DNA of 64,000 nucleotides from Saprospiraceae bacterium UBA2329 (lineage in GTDB: Bacteria > Bacteroidota > Bacteroidia > Chitinophagales > Saprospiraceae), in NCBI GenBank assembly GCA_002344975.1, contig DDUV01000110.1:535-64534 (forward strand), given 5' to 3'. Positions 1 to 8,582 of the stretch are shown piece after piece; position 1 is the stretch's first letter; each line of letters opens with the position of its first letter. The position numbers and the translations under genes were made by a program. The notes under the pieces are model-generated. The model had not been told where the DNA came from and searched no databases. It worked only from the letters and a program-made list of their open reading frames with translations.

Positions 1-1
1 G

Positions 2-244
2 CGCGGTCGTCCGGCACAACCGAAGGCAGAAGCGCCGGAGGCCTTGCCTGAAATCAAGCCGATTGAACCTTTGGTAACAGAGGCCGCTTACGCAGAGGCA
101 TCTGCCACTGAGCAAGATGCCGCTTACGATCAGGTACATTTGGAGCGGATGGAGGATAAAATTGCCAAATTGGAACGGCAAATTCTCAAAATCCAGAAGA
201 AATTGCTGAAAATGAAAAAGCGCGTGAAATACGCAGGGAAGTAA
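2..244 (+). CDS. C-terminal end of an unknown coiled-coil protein (5' truncated)
   Basis: The reading frame is open from the left edge to a TAA stop, so this is the end of a longer gene. The visible 80 residues start with a Pro/Ala/Glu-rich linker (RGRPAQPKAEAPEALPE) and end in a charged helical stretch (MEDKIAKLERQILKIQKKLLKMKKR) with regular hydrophobic spacing, which suggests a short coiled coil with a basic tail. An internal TTG at 44 is unlikely to be the true start. No family was recognised. A strong hairpin terminator follows 21 bases after the stop. Confidence 0.6.
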   Translation, partial: RGRPAQPKAEAPEALPEIKPIEPLVTEAAYAEASATEQDAAYDQVHLERMEDKIAKLERQILKIQKKLLKMKKRVKYAGK

Positions 245-265
245 TTGATGAATTAAATATAAAAT

Positions 266-300
266 AAAAGCCGCTTCGATGGGTCATTGAAGCGGCTTTT
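266..300. terminator. Bidirectional hairpin terminator
   Basis: A 12-bp perfect inverted repeat (AAAAGCCGCTTC, 11-base loop, GAAGCGGCTTTT) is followed by T-rich sequence on the plus strand and by ATTTTAT on the minus strand. It separates the truncated plus-strand gene from the convergent MATE transporter gene and probably serves both. Confidence 0.85.
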
Positions 301-316
301 TCTATTGGAATCAAGG

Positions 317-1702
317 TTATATTTTAACATTTTTCCATTTGCCCCTTTTGAACAATAAAATAGAAAATACGGCCAATAAAGCCTCACTGCCGGCTACGGC
401 CCAGCACACGCCGGGAAGCCCCATATCAAAAACCACCGCCAGTAAATAGCCTGTGGGAATTTCGATGGCCCAAAAACAAAGCAAATTGAGCAGGGTGGGC
501 GTGCGGGTATCGCCGGCGCCGTTGAATGCCTGCGTAACGACCATGCCGAAGCCAAAAAATAAATACCCCGTGCAAATAATGCGCAAACTGAGTACGCCGG
601 CGCGTACCACCTCCGGGTCTTGATTGAACAAACGAATGAGCCAGGGTGCAAAAGCAATAAATATGACGGATACACTGAGCAAAAACGCTGTATTGTACCA
701 GGCTGCTTTCCATACGGAGGCTTCTGCGCGCTCAGGATGGCCCGCGCCGAGGTTTTGGCCCACCAGAGTGGCGGCCGCATTGGCCAGACCCCAGGACGGC
801 AAAATGGTAAAAACAATGATGCGAATCGCAATGGTGTAGCCGGCTACCGCGTCAGAGCCGGACAGCGAAATGATGCGCATGAGGAAAATCCAACTGGCCG
901 ACCCTATGATGAACTGTCCCGCTCCGGTGGCAGATACATTGATGAGGCGCTTGATGGTGGCCCAGTGCAGCCGCAGATGTCGCATGGCGATGGGCACCAC
1001 GCTTTTGCCTTTAAACAGAATATAAAGCTGAAAAGCAATGCCCACACTTCGCCCAATGGTAGTAGCTACTGCCGCACCTGCCACGCCCATTTCAGGAAAC
1101 GGCCCTATGCCGAAAATAAAAAGCGGATCGAGTATGATGTTGATGGCATTGGCTATCCAGAGTGAATACATGGCAATGGCGGCATCTCCGGCGCCCCGGA
1201 AAATGCCGTTGAGCAAAAAGAGCAATAAAATAATGACGTTGGAAGCAAAGGAAATCCGCGTATATAAAACGCCGCTGCGCACCACTTCTTCTTCCGCGCC
1301 CATGAGCCGCAAAACATCATCGGCAAAAATAAAACCGGATATGCCCAACACCAAACCCAGGCTCAGCGCCAGTATAATGGACTGAACGGCGGCCCTGGCG
1401 GCTTCCTCAGGCTTGTCTTCTCCGATCCTGCGCGCCACCATCGCAGTAGCGGCCATCGCCACACCCCATGCCAGCGAATAAACAATGGTAATAACCGACT
1501 CGGTGAGGCCGACGGTCGTCACGGCATCTACGCCGATTCGGGAGACAAAAAACACGTCCACCACCGCAAAAAGCGACTCCATTGCCATTTCCAAAATCAT
1601 AGGAATGGACAACAGTACTATGGCACGCCGGATACTGCCGGTAGTATATTGCTTCTCTTCCCCCCGGATGGCCTCCCATAATACTTCCCGGATACTCGAC
1701 AT
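317..1702 (-). CDS. MATE family efflux transporter
   Basis: This 461-residue integral membrane protein has the usual length of the MATE (multidrug and toxic compound extrusion) family, which exports cationic drugs or metabolites in exchange for Na+ or H+. About 12 hydrophobic segments can be seen, arranged as two homologous halves. Typical family stretches include NAINIILDPLFIFGIG followed by GVAGAAVATTIGR in the first half and GAGDTRTPTLLNLL in the second. It lies 63 bases downstream of an MFS exporter gene on the same strand, so the two may be co-transcribed. The substrate cannot be told from sequence. Confidence 0.9.
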   Translation of the reverse strand: MSSIREVLWEAIRGEEKQYTTGSIRRAIVLLSIPMILEMAMESLFAVVDVFFVSRIGVDAVTTVGLTESVITIVYSLAWGVAMAATAMVARRIGEDKPEEAARAAVQSIILALSLGLVLGISGFIFADDVLRLMGAEEEVVRSGVLYTRISFASNVIILLLFLLNGIFRGAGDAAIAMYSLWIANAINIILDPLFIFGIGPFPEMGVAGAAVATTIGRSVGIAFQLYILFKGKSVVPIAMRHLRLHWATIKRLINVSATGAGQFIIGSASWIFLMRIISLSGSDAVAGYTIAIRIIVFTILPSWGLANAAATLVGQNLGAGHPERAEASVWKAAWYNTAFLLSVSVIFIAFAPWLIRLFNQDPEVVRAGVLSLRIICTGYLFFGFGMVVTQAFNGAGDTRTPTLLNLLCFWAIEIPTGYLLAVVFDMGLPGVCWAVAGSEALLAVFSILLFKRGKWKNVKI

Positions 1703-1765
1703 AATGAATACGTTTTCAGGTAATTACCAATAGAAGTGCGGCCTTCGCATTTCGGCAAACCACTA

Positions 1766-2983
1766 TTAAGTCGGGTTCGACGGGCTGCCGGGCATCCTCC
1801 ACCGGATGATGAGCGACGAAATGATCGTCAGTATTCCAATCAATAATATGGCATATTCCAAACCGAACACATCTGCTGTAAAGCCCGAAAGAACAGCCCC
1901 GAAAGCATAACCCAGATCGCGCCAAAGCCTGAAAGTACCTATGCTCTCTGCTCTTTGTTGCGGATTTGTGGCCTGTGCAATGGCCGACAAAAAAGTGGGA
2001 TAAACCAGCGCCGTTCCAAACCCTATACACGTTGAAATAGTTGCATACGTCCAAAATTTATTGGCGAACGGCAAAAACAGGATGGCAATGCCCTGCATCA
2101 TCATTCCGATCACCAGCATATTTTTTTTGGAATATATATCCGACATTTTGCCTGTAAAAAGCTGCCCCAGGCCCCACACTGCGGGATAGATGGCAGTAAT
2201 AATTCCGGCCTGTGCCGCATCAAATTGCCGCGACAACAGCAGTACCGGCAGCAAGCCCCAGATCATGCCGTCGTTGAGGTTGTTGACCATGCCTGCCTGT
2301 GTAACGGCGCTGAGGGTTTTATTTGTAAAAGTCGTTTCAAAAAATACATTATTCATCGGCACAGCAGTGCTGGAAAGGCTCTCTTTTGTTACAAAAACAG
2401 AGGTGTCGCGAATAAAAAAAATGGATATCAGAAGACCTGTAACGGCGATAAAAATGCCCAAATAAAAAGGATATGGTGTAATACCGTACCGAGCAGCCAC
2501 ATATCCGCTCAGAAATGCCAGCAACCCCACCGCGATATAACCCGCAAATTCATTCAAACCCATGGCCAGCCCCCGATTTTTTTCGCCCACCAGGTCTATT
2601 TTCATCACCACCGTGCTGCTCCATGTCAAGCCCTGGCTCATGCCCAGCAATACATTGGCAAAAACTACCTGATGCCAATGCGTTGCATAAATGAGTAAAA
2701 ACGGAACGGGCAGCGCCAATATCCAGCCGCCGACCAACAGTTTTTTGCGCCCAAACCGGCCCGCCAGTCGCCCGGTGAAATAATTGGTCAGCGCTTTGGT
2801 GAGGCCGAATGCCGTGATAAACGAGAGGATGGCCATGTTGGAAGACACTCCGAAAACCTTTTCTGCAAATTCGGGGAAAATGGTGCGCTCCAGCCCGATC
2901 ATACCGCCCACAAAGGCATTTACGATGACCAATAAAATAAACTGCCGCATATTTTCGCGGAGTCCCAGTTCTACATTTTTCAT
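1766..2983 (-). CDS. MFS transporter
   Basis: A 405-residue major facilitator superfamily protein with about 12 transmembrane segments. The signature loop between TM2 and TM3 is present (GRLAGRFGRKKLLVGG), and a related loop follows in the second half (GKMSDIYSKKNMLVIG). The start at 2983 is favoured because a -7 like element (AACCTTTGC) lies about 30 bases upstream; Met at 2950 is an alternative. It precedes the MATE gene in the same direction, forming a two-exporter unit. The substrate is unknown. Confidence 0.88.
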   Translation of the reverse strand: MKNVELGLRENMRQFILLVIVNAFVGGMIGLERTIFPEFAEKVFGVSSNMAILSFITAFGLTKALTNYFTGRLAGRFGRKKLLVGGWILALPVPFLLIYATHWHQVVFANVLLGMSQGLTWSSTVVMKIDLVGEKNRGLAMGLNEFAGYIAVGLLAFLSGYVAARYGITPYPFYLGIFIAVTGLLISIFFIRDTSVFVTKESLSSTAVPMNNVFFETTFTNKTLSAVTQAGMVNNLNDGMIWGLLPVLLLSRQFDAAQAGIITAIYPAVWGLGQLFTGKMSDIYSKKNMLVIGMMMQGIAILFLPFANKFWTYATISTCIGFGTALVYPTFLSAIAQATNPQQRAESIGTFRLWRDLGYAFGAVLSGFTADVFGLEYAILLIGILTIISSLIIRWRMPGSPSNPT

Positions 2984-3011
2984 TTTTCGGCGCCTCTTAT
3001 ATTTCAGCGCT

Positions 3012-3020
3012 GCAAAGGTT
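3012..3020 (-). promoter_or_regulatory. -7 promoter element for the MFS gene
   Basis: On the minus strand this reads AACCTTTGC, one base away from the Bacteroidota -7 consensus TAnnTTTG. It is 29 bases upstream of the MFS start codon. Confidence 0.55.
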
Positions 3021-3060
3021 CGTCTTCGGGCGGAGGCAGTCTTTTACATTTGTTAAATAA

Positions 3061-3639
3061 TCAGCGGATGGAAGCGCGAATACGACTCAAAGTCACTTGC
3101 GAGATGCCCAAGTACGAGGCGATGTGCTTGAGCGAGACCCGCTGCAGAAGCTTGGGCTGTTCATTCAGTAAAGCGATGTATCGTTCTTTAGCCGTGTGAA
3201 ACTGAATGCTTTCCAGCCGATTGATGGTATCCACATAGCAGTCTTCAAATATTTTCCTAAACAAACGCTCCACGCCGGGTTGGCGGTCGTAAAGTTGAAA
3301 TAACCGAGCGGCATCGGTGGCTACCAATTGTGCATTTTCAATTATTTCTATGGCTTTTTGGGAAGGTTGATTTTTGAACAGACTTTCAGCCCGAACCACT
3401 ATATCCGGCCCAAAAGCAAAATACTCTGTGATGTCGGTACCGTTTTTGTAATAATGAATGCGCGCTATGCCTTCAATGATGAAATAAATGGTTTTGCAGG
3501 TGCGCCCGACAGGCTGAATCTCGGTATTCTTTTTCACCCAAAAAGGCTCTGAAATATCGGCTATTGCAGCCAGCGCTTCGCCGGAAACAGCATGGTATTG
3601 CTCAAAAAAGCGAATCAGCGCGGGCGGTAAAGTATCCAA
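3061..3639 (-). CDS. Crp/Fnr family transcriptional regulator
   Basis: 192 residues, the normal length for the small Bacteroidota Crp-like regulators. Residues 30-120 form the cyclic-nucleotide-binding-type beta barrel (IYFIIEGIARIHYYKNGTDI). The C-terminal region carries a helix-turn-helix (VSLKHIASYLGISQVTLSRIR). The effector is not evident. The gene starts only 6 bases after the aroB stop in the same direction, so it is probably co-transcribed with aroB, although the regulatory targets could include the neighbouring exporters. Confidence 0.88.
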   Translation of the reverse strand: MDTLPPALIRFFEQYHAVSGEALAAIADISEPFWVKKNTEIQPVGRTCKTIYFIIEGIARIHYYKNGTDITEYFAFGPDIVVRAESLFKNQPSQKAIEIIENAQLVATDAARLFQLYDRQPGVERLFRKIFEDCYVDTINRLESIQFHTAKERYIALLNEQPKLLQRVSLKHIASYLGISQVTLSRIRASIR

Positions 3640-3645
3640 AGCTAT

Positions 3646-4710
3646 TTATGTCAGATGATTAAAAAAATGCAAACTCTCCAACAGTAAATCCTCCTCCACA
3701 AAACCATCTATCCGCGCCTGTCCGGCGCTTTCCAGCAGCGTACAATTGATTTTTCCGCCGGTATTTTTTTTGTCGTTGCGCATCAGCGCTATTAATTCAG
3801 GAAAAACCTCCACCGGCAATTTCGGCAACGCATACATCCGGTCTACCCAATGCGCTATATCATTCAAATCCTGCTCCGGCAGGCCCGCCAATTGCCGTGA
3901 CAACCAGGCCTCGCAAATCATACCCACCGCAACGGCTTCTCCATGCAACAGCGGAGCATCGGTACCCAAACTCCAGGACTCCACCGCATGGCCCACCGTG
4001 TGCCCGAAATTGAGCGCTTTGCGGATGCCTTTTTCATACGGATCGGCCTGTACCACAGCGCGTTTGATGCGCAGCGAATGCAGGATGGTAGCGGCATTTT
4101 TGAAGTGAGATTTCGGCTCGCTTTGCAGCAGCATTTGCCATTGCGGGCCGTCGGCGATGAGCGCGTGTTTGATGATTTCGGCAAAGCCGCTTCGCAGTTC
4201 CCGCTCCGAAAGCGTGTCTAAAAAAGCGGGATCAACAAAAACTGCCAGCGGATTTTGAAACACGCCGATGCTGTTTTTTACCTCGCCGAAATCTATACCG
4301 AGCTTGCCGCCGATGGAGGCGTCCACCTGTGAGAGCAGGGTGCCGGGCATTTGTACAAACCGGATGCCGCGCTTAAACGTAGCCGCACAAAAACCGCCCA
4401 TATCGCCGATGACGCCGCCGCCGAGATTGAGCATCAAGGCCTGTCGGTCGGCGCCGGCCCGCAGCAGCATCTCCCAGATGTTTTGGCAGGTGGCTATGTT
4501 TTTGTGTATTTCGCCGGAAGGAATTTCCAGTATTTCCAATGGTATGCCAGCGGGCAAGAGCGGCAAAACGCGCGGCAGGCAATGGCGGCGGGTATTTTCG
4601 TCAACGAGGACGAAGAGCGCCGAAAAAGAGACCTTGTCCAACAAAGCGGGCAGGCTTTCGCCTATATCGCCGACGTAGATTGGATAGTCTTCCAAATCCA
4701 GAATTTCCAT
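3646..4710 (-). CDS. aroB: 3-dehydroquinate synthase
   Basis: AroB converts DAHP to 3-dehydroquinate, the second step of the shikimate pathway. The NAD- and metal-binding signature is clear (GGGVIGDMGGFCAATFKRGI, then MPGTLLSQVDASIGGKLGID), and a metal-ligand region follows (LNFGHTVGHAVE). The frame is open to 4773, but a perfect -7 element (TACCTTTGC) lies inside that extension at 4725-4733. The ATG at 4710 (MEILDLEDYP) is therefore the better start and gives 354 residues, normal for the family. The Crp-like gene follows at once. Confidence 0.95.
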   Translation of the reverse strand: MEILDLEDYPIYVGDIGESLPALLDKVSFSALFVLVDENTRRHCLPRVLPLLPAGIPLEILEIPSGEIHKNIATCQNIWEMLLRAGADRQALMLNLGGGVIGDMGGFCAATFKRGIRFVQMPGTLLSQVDASIGGKLGIDFGEVKNSIGVFQNPLAVFVDPAFLDTLSERELRSGFAEIIKHALIADGPQWQMLLQSEPKSHFKNAATILHSLRIKRAVVQADPYEKGIRKALNFGHTVGHAVESWSLGTDAPLLHGEAVAVGMICEAWLSRQLAGLPEQDLNDIAHWVDRMYALPKLPVEVFPELIALMRNDKKNTGGKINCTLLESAGQARIDGFVEEDLLLESLHFFNHLT

Positions 4711-4724
4711 GCGGGTGATTTTGG

Positions 4725-4733
4725 GCAAAGGTA
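4725..4733 (-). promoter_or_regulatory. -7 promoter element for aroB
   Basis: Minus-strand TACCTTTGC matches the TAnnTTTG consensus and ends 15 bases before the chosen aroB ATG. It excludes the longer reading frame as the main start. Confidence 0.75.
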
Positions 4734-4763
4734 TGGATTTTATAAAAATCGCTCCAAAACCCC

Positions 4764-4771
4764 TATCTTGC
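4764..4771 (+). promoter_or_regulatory. Possible -7 element for the LRR-Roc-COR-TIR gene
   Basis: TATCTTGC resembles TAnnTTTG with one base missing and lies 19 bases before the ATG at 4791. The 81-base gap is a divergent promoter shared with aroB. Confidence 0.45.
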
Positions 4772-4790
4772 ACACCTCAAACCAAACGCC

Positions 4791-7700
4791 ATGTCGGAAC
4801 TCGCTCAACAACTCATCGCCGAAAACAAAGCCAAACACGCCCGCGGGGAGGATGCCTCGTACTTGGACCTCGGCAATTGCGGATTGACGGAACTGCCGGA
4901 TTTGTCGGGGATGGAGTGGCTGGAGACGTTGATTTTAAGCAGCGATTGGTCTGAATTTGATGTTAAAAAAAAGGATTGGATCGAAGTCAGTAGTCAAAAC
5001 AACGAAGTCGGCAACAAAATCGAAAAACCCCCTCTCACCCACATACATTTACCTCTGTTGAAAAAATTGGTTGCCAATGGGTTGGGCATCAGCGATTGGA
5101 GCTTTTTGGGAAATTTCATAAATCTAACGTCGCTCCACCTCCGTTTCAATCAAATCAGCGACGGGCGATTTTTGGAAAAATTGACCAGACTCAGTTTACT
5201 CGACCTCAGCTTCAATAAAATGAGTGATGTGAGATTTTTGGAAAAATTGACCAAGCTCCGCTCGCTCAACCTTCGAGGAAATCGAGTCAGCGATGTTCGA
5301 TTTTTGCAAAAATTGACCAACCTCACCTCGCTCTATCTCGGTGGAAATCAAATTAGCGATGTGCGATTTTTGGAAAAATTGACCAATATCACAACGCTTG
5401 ACCTTACGAACAATCAAATCAGTGATGTACAATTTTTCGGGGAATTAACCAAGCTCCGCTCGCTCTACCTCGGCGGCAATCAAATCAGCGATCTGCAATT
5501 TTTAGAAAACCTGACCAAGCTAACGATGCTCCACCTCAGCGGCAATCAAATCAGCGATGTGCAATTTTTGCAAAAATTGACCAAGCTAACGATGCTCCAC
5601 CTCAGCGGCAATCAAATCAGCGATGTGCAATTTTTGCAAAAATTGACCAAGCTTATAACGATCGACCTGAGTGGAAATAAAATTAGCGATGTGCGATTTT
5701 TGGAAAAATTGACCAATATCATGTGGCTTGACCTAAGCGACAATCAAATCAACGACGGACGTTTTTTGGAAAAATTGATAAAGCTTAGCTCGCTTAATCT
5801 CTGGGGCAATCAAATCAGCGATGTGCGATTTTTAGAAAAATTGACCAACCTCACAACACTCGACCTCAGTAACAATAAAATCAGCGACCTCGAACCTTTT
5901 TTGCCTTTAATAAAAAAAGGGATTCCGGTAAACTTACAGAGATATAAGGCTGGTATAACGCTCTATGAAAATCCGCTTACAACTCCACCCCCAGAAATCG
6001 TCCAACAAGGCAACGCCGCCATCCTCCAATACTTCGAGGAGCGCGAAAAAAAACAACAATTCCAAAACACCGAAATCAAGCTCATCCTCATCGGCAACAG
6101 CACGGCGGGCAAGACCTCCTTGAGCCGCTATCTGAGGGAGCGGGTATATGAGCACGGGCAGCCTACCACCCACGGCATCCGGCGGGAACGCTGGCCGGCA
6201 GCAGACGACTTACAGGTCAACATCTGGGATTTTGGCGGGCAGGAATACTACCATGCCACGCACCGTTTGTTTTTAAGTCGCAATTCCGTCTATGTTTTGG
6301 TCTGGGATGCCTGTACCGACAAAGGCGGCACGGAACTGACCGAAATCTGGTATCCCGAAGAAGGTCATTCCAGTATGGCGCCTTTGGAGCATTTTCCGCA
6401 TCTCTGGTGGCTCAAGAACATCCGGCATTTCACATCAGGGAGCAATCCGCCGGTGTCTGTGCTGTTGGTGCAAAACAAAAGTGCGCGGGACGGCATCAAG
6501 CGCTTGTCTTCCGAATTGGAAAAACCGCCTTTCGAGCTGCTACCAGAATGGATAGACAACCATATTGACATCGCAGCTTCTGCGCAGCACCAGCATGATC
6601 CACAGCCCGATACGCGCAAGTGGCAACGCAGTTTCGAGGAGTTTGAAGAAAGGCTTTTCGATAAGTTGAAATCTCAACTAACGCACTACGAATTCGCCGT
6701 CTATCACCGCGACATCCGCGACCGCGTGCGGGCATTGGCTTCGGGCGACAACCCGGTCAATGAAATGTCATGGTCGGAGTTCGAGGAGATGTGCCGCGAC
6801 ATCGAGCCGGATGCCAAAATGGATTTGGTGCAGATTTATCTCCGCGACATCACGGGCGACATCCTCTATTTCGACAAAAACGAAAGACTGCGCCACCGCG
6901 TATTCCTGCGCCCCGACTGGGTCTGCAACCGCATCTACGCCATCCTCAGCCGCAAAGTGCTGGAACGCCAGGGGCTTTTCGATCTGGCTTGGGTGCAGGA
7001 AGCCTTGCAATGCGAGGAATCGGAAGCCCTCGATTTTGTGGAATTGATGCGCGAGTTCCAGTTGGTTTTTGCAGAAAACGACGAAAACGGCGCACCGACG
7101 GGCAACTACGTCGCGCCGCAATATCTGCCCGATACCTGCACCAATTCCGGCGAATTGGAAGGCGCGAAAAAGTATGCCAATCTTGCCCACGCCTTTACGC
7201 TTTGGTTCCCGGAGTTCTTGCCAAAGAGCCAAATCGCCCGCTTTGTGGCGCACTGGGGCGGCAATGCCAAACAGCGGTTGTTCTGGAAAAACGGGCTGTT
7301 GTTTCAAACGGCCGGCTGCACGGCTTTGGTGGAGCGCAGCGAGGAATTCAAAATTCGGGTGGACATTCAACAGGGCGACACCGCAAAAGGGGCCGCCGCG
7401 ATGCAGCGCATTTTTCAGTCGTTTTTGGATTTGGAGGACGGACAGGCGGGTTTTGCCGTATCTTTGAACGCCAATGATTTTGTCCTGTGGCAGGATGCGC
7501 AGGAAGCAATGCGCACCCGTGCGCGGCAGGTGAAAACGTTTCCTCCCGAATCTGCAAAATACACAGATGTTCAACCCTTTATGACTTTTCAAAAACCCGT
7601 TACAATGGCAAAAAAGGTTTTCATTTCCTACTCGCACAGAGACGAGGACGCCATGAAGGAACTCGATAAGTTCCTCGGCCCATTAGAACGCAAAGGCGAT

Positions 7701-8039
7701 ATCGAAATCTGGACGGACCGCAACATCCTGCCCGGCCAAAACTGGAAAGACGAGATCATGGGCGCGATCAACAGCGCCGACCTGACGCTGCTGCTCGTGA
7801 GCGCCAACTTTTTAGATTCCAATTTCATCAACGATGAGGAAATCCCGCGAGCCTTCCAGCGGCGGGAGGCCGAAGGCAAACATGTGGTACCCATCATCCT
7901 GAATTACTGTTTGTGGGACATTACTGACTTGAAAAACCTCCAGGCCCTTCCCAAAGATGGCCGCCCCATTGCCGATTATCCCAACGCTGCTCAGGGCTGG
8001 AGCGAGGTGGCGCGAGCGCTGATAGACCTGCTGAAGTGA
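4791..8039 (+). CDS. LRR-Roc-COR-TIR multidomain protein (Roco family GTPase with TIR domain)
   Basis: A 1082-residue cytoplasmic protein with four modules. Residues about 110-375 hold 12 SDS22-like leucine-rich repeats of 22 residues (consensus LTxLDLSGNQISDVRFLEK). A Roc GTPase follows, with P-loop GNSTAGKTS at about 435, switch II DFGGQEYYH at about 480 and an NKSARDG variant of NKxD near 561. Residues about 640-900 form the COR region. From residue 939 there is a TIR domain (KKVFISYSHRDED, WTDRNILPGQNW, SANFLDSNFINDEEI), which keeps a Glu at the expected catalytic place. By family knowledge LRRs sense, Roc-COR switches and TIR can hydrolyse NAD+ or signal; immunity is inference. The gene is monocistronic, next to decayed genes and repeats. 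Confidence 0.9.
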   Translation: MSELAQQLIAENKAKHARGEDASYLDLGNCGLTELPDLSGMEWLETLILSSDWSEFDVKKKDWIEVSSQNNEVGNKIEKPPLTHIHLPLLKKLVANGLGISDWSFLGNFINLTSLHLRFNQISDGRFLEKLTRLSLLDLSFNKMSDVRFLEKLTKLRSLNLRGNRVSDVRFLQKLTNLTSLYLGGNQISDVRFLEKLTNITTLDLTNNQISDVQFFGELTKLRSLYLGGNQISDLQFLENLTKLTMLHLSGNQISDVQFLQKLTKLTMLHLSGNQISDVQFLQKLTKLITIDLSGNKISDVRFLEKLTNIMWLDLSDNQINDGRFLEKLIKLSSLNLWGNQISDVRFLEKLTNLTTLDLSNNKISDLEPFLPLIKKGIPVNLQRYKAGITLYENPLTTPPPEIVQQGNAAILQYFEEREKKQQFQNTEIKLILIGNSTAGKTSLSRYLRERVYEHGQPTTHGIRRERWPAADDLQVNIWDFGGQEYYHATHRLFLSRNSVYVLVWDACTDKGGTELTEIWYPEEGHSSMAPLEHFPHLWWLKNIRHFTSGSNPPVSVLLVQNKSARDGIKRLSSELEKPPFELLPEWIDNHIDIAASAQHQHDPQPDTRKWQRSFEEFEERLFDKLKSQLTHYEFAVYHRDIRDRVRALASGDNPVNEMSWSEFEEMCRDIEPDAKMDLVQIYLRDITGDILYFDKNERLRHRVFLRPDWVCNRIYAILSRKVLERQGLFDLAWVQEALQCEESEALDFVELMREFQLVFAENDENGAPTGNYVAPQYLPDTCTNSGELEGAKKYANLAHAFTLWFPEFLPKSQIARFVAHWGGNAKQRLFWKNGLLFQTAGCTALVERSEEFKIRVDIQQGDTAKGAAAMQRIFQSFLDLEDGQAGFAVSLNANDFVLWQDAQEAMRTRARQVKTFPPESAKYTDVQPFMTFQKPVTMAKKVFISYSHRDEDAMKELDKFLGPLERKGDIEIWTDRNILPGQNWKDEIMGAINSADLTLLLVSANFLDSNFINDEEIPRAFQRREAEGKHVVPIILNYCLWDITDLKNLQALPKDGRPIADYPNAAQGWSEVARALIDLLK
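5515..5646 (+). repeat. Exact 66-bp tandem duplication within the LRR coding region
   Basis: Two consecutive 66-base units (5515-5580 and 5581-5646) are identical and encode two identical 22-residue LRR units (core TMLHLSGNQISDVQFLQK). The identity runs a few bases into both flanks. Neighbouring LRR units are alike at protein level but differ at many DNA positions, so this is a very recent repeat expansion by one in-frame unit. Confidence 0.9.
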
Positions 8040-8076
8040 ACAGGATTAGTTGCTCAACCTGAGATTTGCCGCCTGA

Positions 8077-8107
8077 GATTTGACAAATTTTTGAAATTTG
8101 TCAAATC
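8077..8107. repeat. Perfect 14-bp palindrome, copy 1
   Basis: GATTTGACAAATTT, spacer TTG, AAATTTGTCAAATC. The flanks are CCTGA on the left and TTGCCTG on the right. A second copy with the same arms lies at 8744-8774. It sits between the end of the TIR gene and the decayed gene pair. It could fold as an RNA hairpin, but no U-tract follows, so it is probably not a terminator. Confidence 0.9.
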
Positions 8108-8147
8108 TTGCCTGGCTTGCCGACTTGCCTCACCGCCACATAATCCG

Positions 8148-8156
8148 TATATTTGC
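8148..8156 (+). promoter_or_regulatory. -7 promoter element for the decayed gene pair
   Basis: TATATTTGC matches TAnnTTTG and lies 26 bases before the ATG at 8183. The promoter therefore looks intact although the genes behind it are broken. Confidence 0.6.
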
Positions 8157-8182
8157 AATTGTTTATAACCCAATGTCAAACC

Positions 8183-8582
8183 ATGACAGAACAACTCATC
8201 ATAAAGCAGCTTGAGCAATTGCGCCGAACATCTCCAGCGCGAGGTGTTGGATTTTGCAGATTTTTTATTGGATAAGTACCGGGCTGCCCCCGCAGAAGAA
8301 GTACCGGCTATGCCTGCATCTGCGGGTCATCTGCCGGGCGACTATCTCCAAGCACAGGAAATTACCCGCCGATACCCTGATGAATGGATATTGCTGGCCG
8401 ATTACAAAATAGAAGGCACGGAAATCATGGGAGGCCGGGTGCTGGCCCATGATGCAGATAAACGCAATTTGGCGATGCGCGCCAAGGACTTGGCTTTGCC
8501 GGAATGCCCCAAAACGATATTTTTTACGGGCAAATGGCCTCGCCGGGCCAAAGTGGGGTTGATGCAAAAAACAAACTCATGA
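8183..8582 (+). pseudogene. Frameshifted DUF2281-like protein
   Basis: The ATG at 8183 opens with MTEQLIIKQLEQL and then runs out of frame near 8222. The +1 frame continues with EHLQREVLDFADFLLDKY, a typical DUF2281 N-terminus, and stays open to TGA at 8580. Removing one base at about 8222 restores a 132-residue protein that ends in an acidic/basic domain (EITRRYPDEWILLADYKIEG). Such proteins are often paired with a retropepsin-like gene, and a broken one follows with an ATGA overlap. A sequencing error could explain this single shift but not the second broken gene. Confidence 0.65.

Noticed and set aside
4711..4773. Longer N-terminus of AroB
   Set aside because: The stretch contains the -7 element TACCTTTGC and lacks similarity to AroB.
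5150..5900. CRISPR-like regular repeats of 66 bases
   Set aside because: They are in-frame LRR codons with no unique spacers; the regular spacing equals 22 residues.
6768..7637. 289-residue open frame antisense to the Roco gene
   Set aside because: It mirrors the COR-coding region and has no start context or recognisable domain.
8077..8107. Palindrome as terminator of the TIR gene
   Set aside because: No T-run follows on either strand, and the same element recurs at 8744 where no intact gene ends.
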